Below, in pieces: positions 41,691 to 41,739 of a DNA stretch of 41,739 nucleotides. The position numbers and the translations under genes are program-made. The stretch is taken from assembly GCA_016182495.1 (NCBI GenBank), contig JACPGK010000001.1, positions 1 through 41,739 of the forward strand, read 5' to 3'. This stretch comes from Candidatus Kerfeldbacteria bacterium (GTDB lineage Bacteria; Patescibacteriota; Patescibacteriia; UBA9570). The notes under the pieces were generated by a model. The model was not told the DNA's origin, did not search any database, and saw nothing but the letters and a program-made list of their open reading frames with translations. Numbering within the stretch: position 1 is the stretch's first letter; each line of letters starts with the position of its first letter.

Positions 41691-41739
41691 TTGACAATCA
41701 TATCGTTGGAAAACATGCCATCTTTCAATTAGTGGAAGG
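41684..41739 (+). CDS. N-terminal fragment of an unidentified gene (partial)
   Basis: The frame MDIDNHIVGKHAIFQLVEG is open to the window edge. GKHAIFQLVEG is faintly like the start of TrmH-type rRNA methyltransferases or S-adenosylmethionine decarboxylases, but 18 residues cannot decide. A promoter-like TATAAT lies 65 bases upstream. Confidence 0.4.
   Translation, partial: MDIDNHIVGKHAIFQLVE

Noticed and set aside
41546-41728. Minus-strand 60-codon ORF at the right end
   Set aside because: It lies over the promoter and leader of the plus-strand gene, has no start signal and no recognisable content.
1-41739. Alternative genetic code (TGA as glycine), as in some CPR lineages
   Set aside because: TGA ends clear genes such as yqeY and dgkA at their expected lengths, and no conserved gene needs TGA read-through.

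Overview
The window looks like chromosomal DNA of an uncultivated Patescibacteria (CPR) bacterium. The evidence is the dense packing of genes with ATGA overlaps, the standard genetic code, a 2,799-residue cysteine-rich surface protein with a VirB2-like membrane N-terminus, thrombospondin-3-type surface proteins, a B12-dependent ribonucleotide reductase, and a general lack of Shine-Dalgarno sequences. Many start codons lie about 6 to 13 bases after a good -10 box, so leaderless transcription appears common. The phylum is an inference from gene style; no rRNA gene is present.

Left end (1-2627): the tail of an unidentified gene, then a strong promoter, a 19-codon asparagine-rich leader ORF, mutually exclusive hairpins ending in a terminator, and directly behind them tRNA-Asn(GTT). 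This has the layout of a classical transcription attenuator controlling the tRNA that its leader peptide would sense, and is the most unusual feature of the window. Next comes a small accessory cassette: an XRE regulator, a frameshifted gene and a convergent beta-class DNA methyltransferase, which looks like a decayed restriction-modification unit.

2628-13112: a UvrD-type helicase fused to a RecB-type nuclease with a small companion gene; a roughly 950-base GC-richer foreign block holding two divergent, truncated genes that use classical promoter and SD signals (one is a PlsC/AGPAT-like acyltransferase); mutM; a small unknown gene; a thiBPQ-type ABC importer; and glnA with a near-consensus promoter.

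13113-20537: a deoxynucleotide-synthesis cluster on the minus strand, nrdR-cobO-nrdJ, with two NrdR-box-like sites and a DnaA box upstream of nrdJ. It is followed by a membrane protein resembling ECF S-components/DUF6580 and a DUF1858 protein. A secreted beta-helix protein and a small secreted protein are divergently transcribed nearby.

20540-34684: a long minus-strand series, rpsU-yqeY-giant surface protein-two TSP3 membrane proteins-ybeY-dgkA-ftsA-ftsZ. The ftsZ frame is broken at an A7 run; removing one A restores the conserved C-terminal peptide. Two near-identical palindromes lie upstream of the ftsZ promoter.

34736-41739: a minus-strand operon (response regulator-lepB-hisS-hinT) and a plus-strand operon (LCP protein-der-pth) diverge from a symmetric palindromic promoter. 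Two small unknown genes follow, and the window ends in the start of a gene whose start codon lies inside a predicted leader helix.
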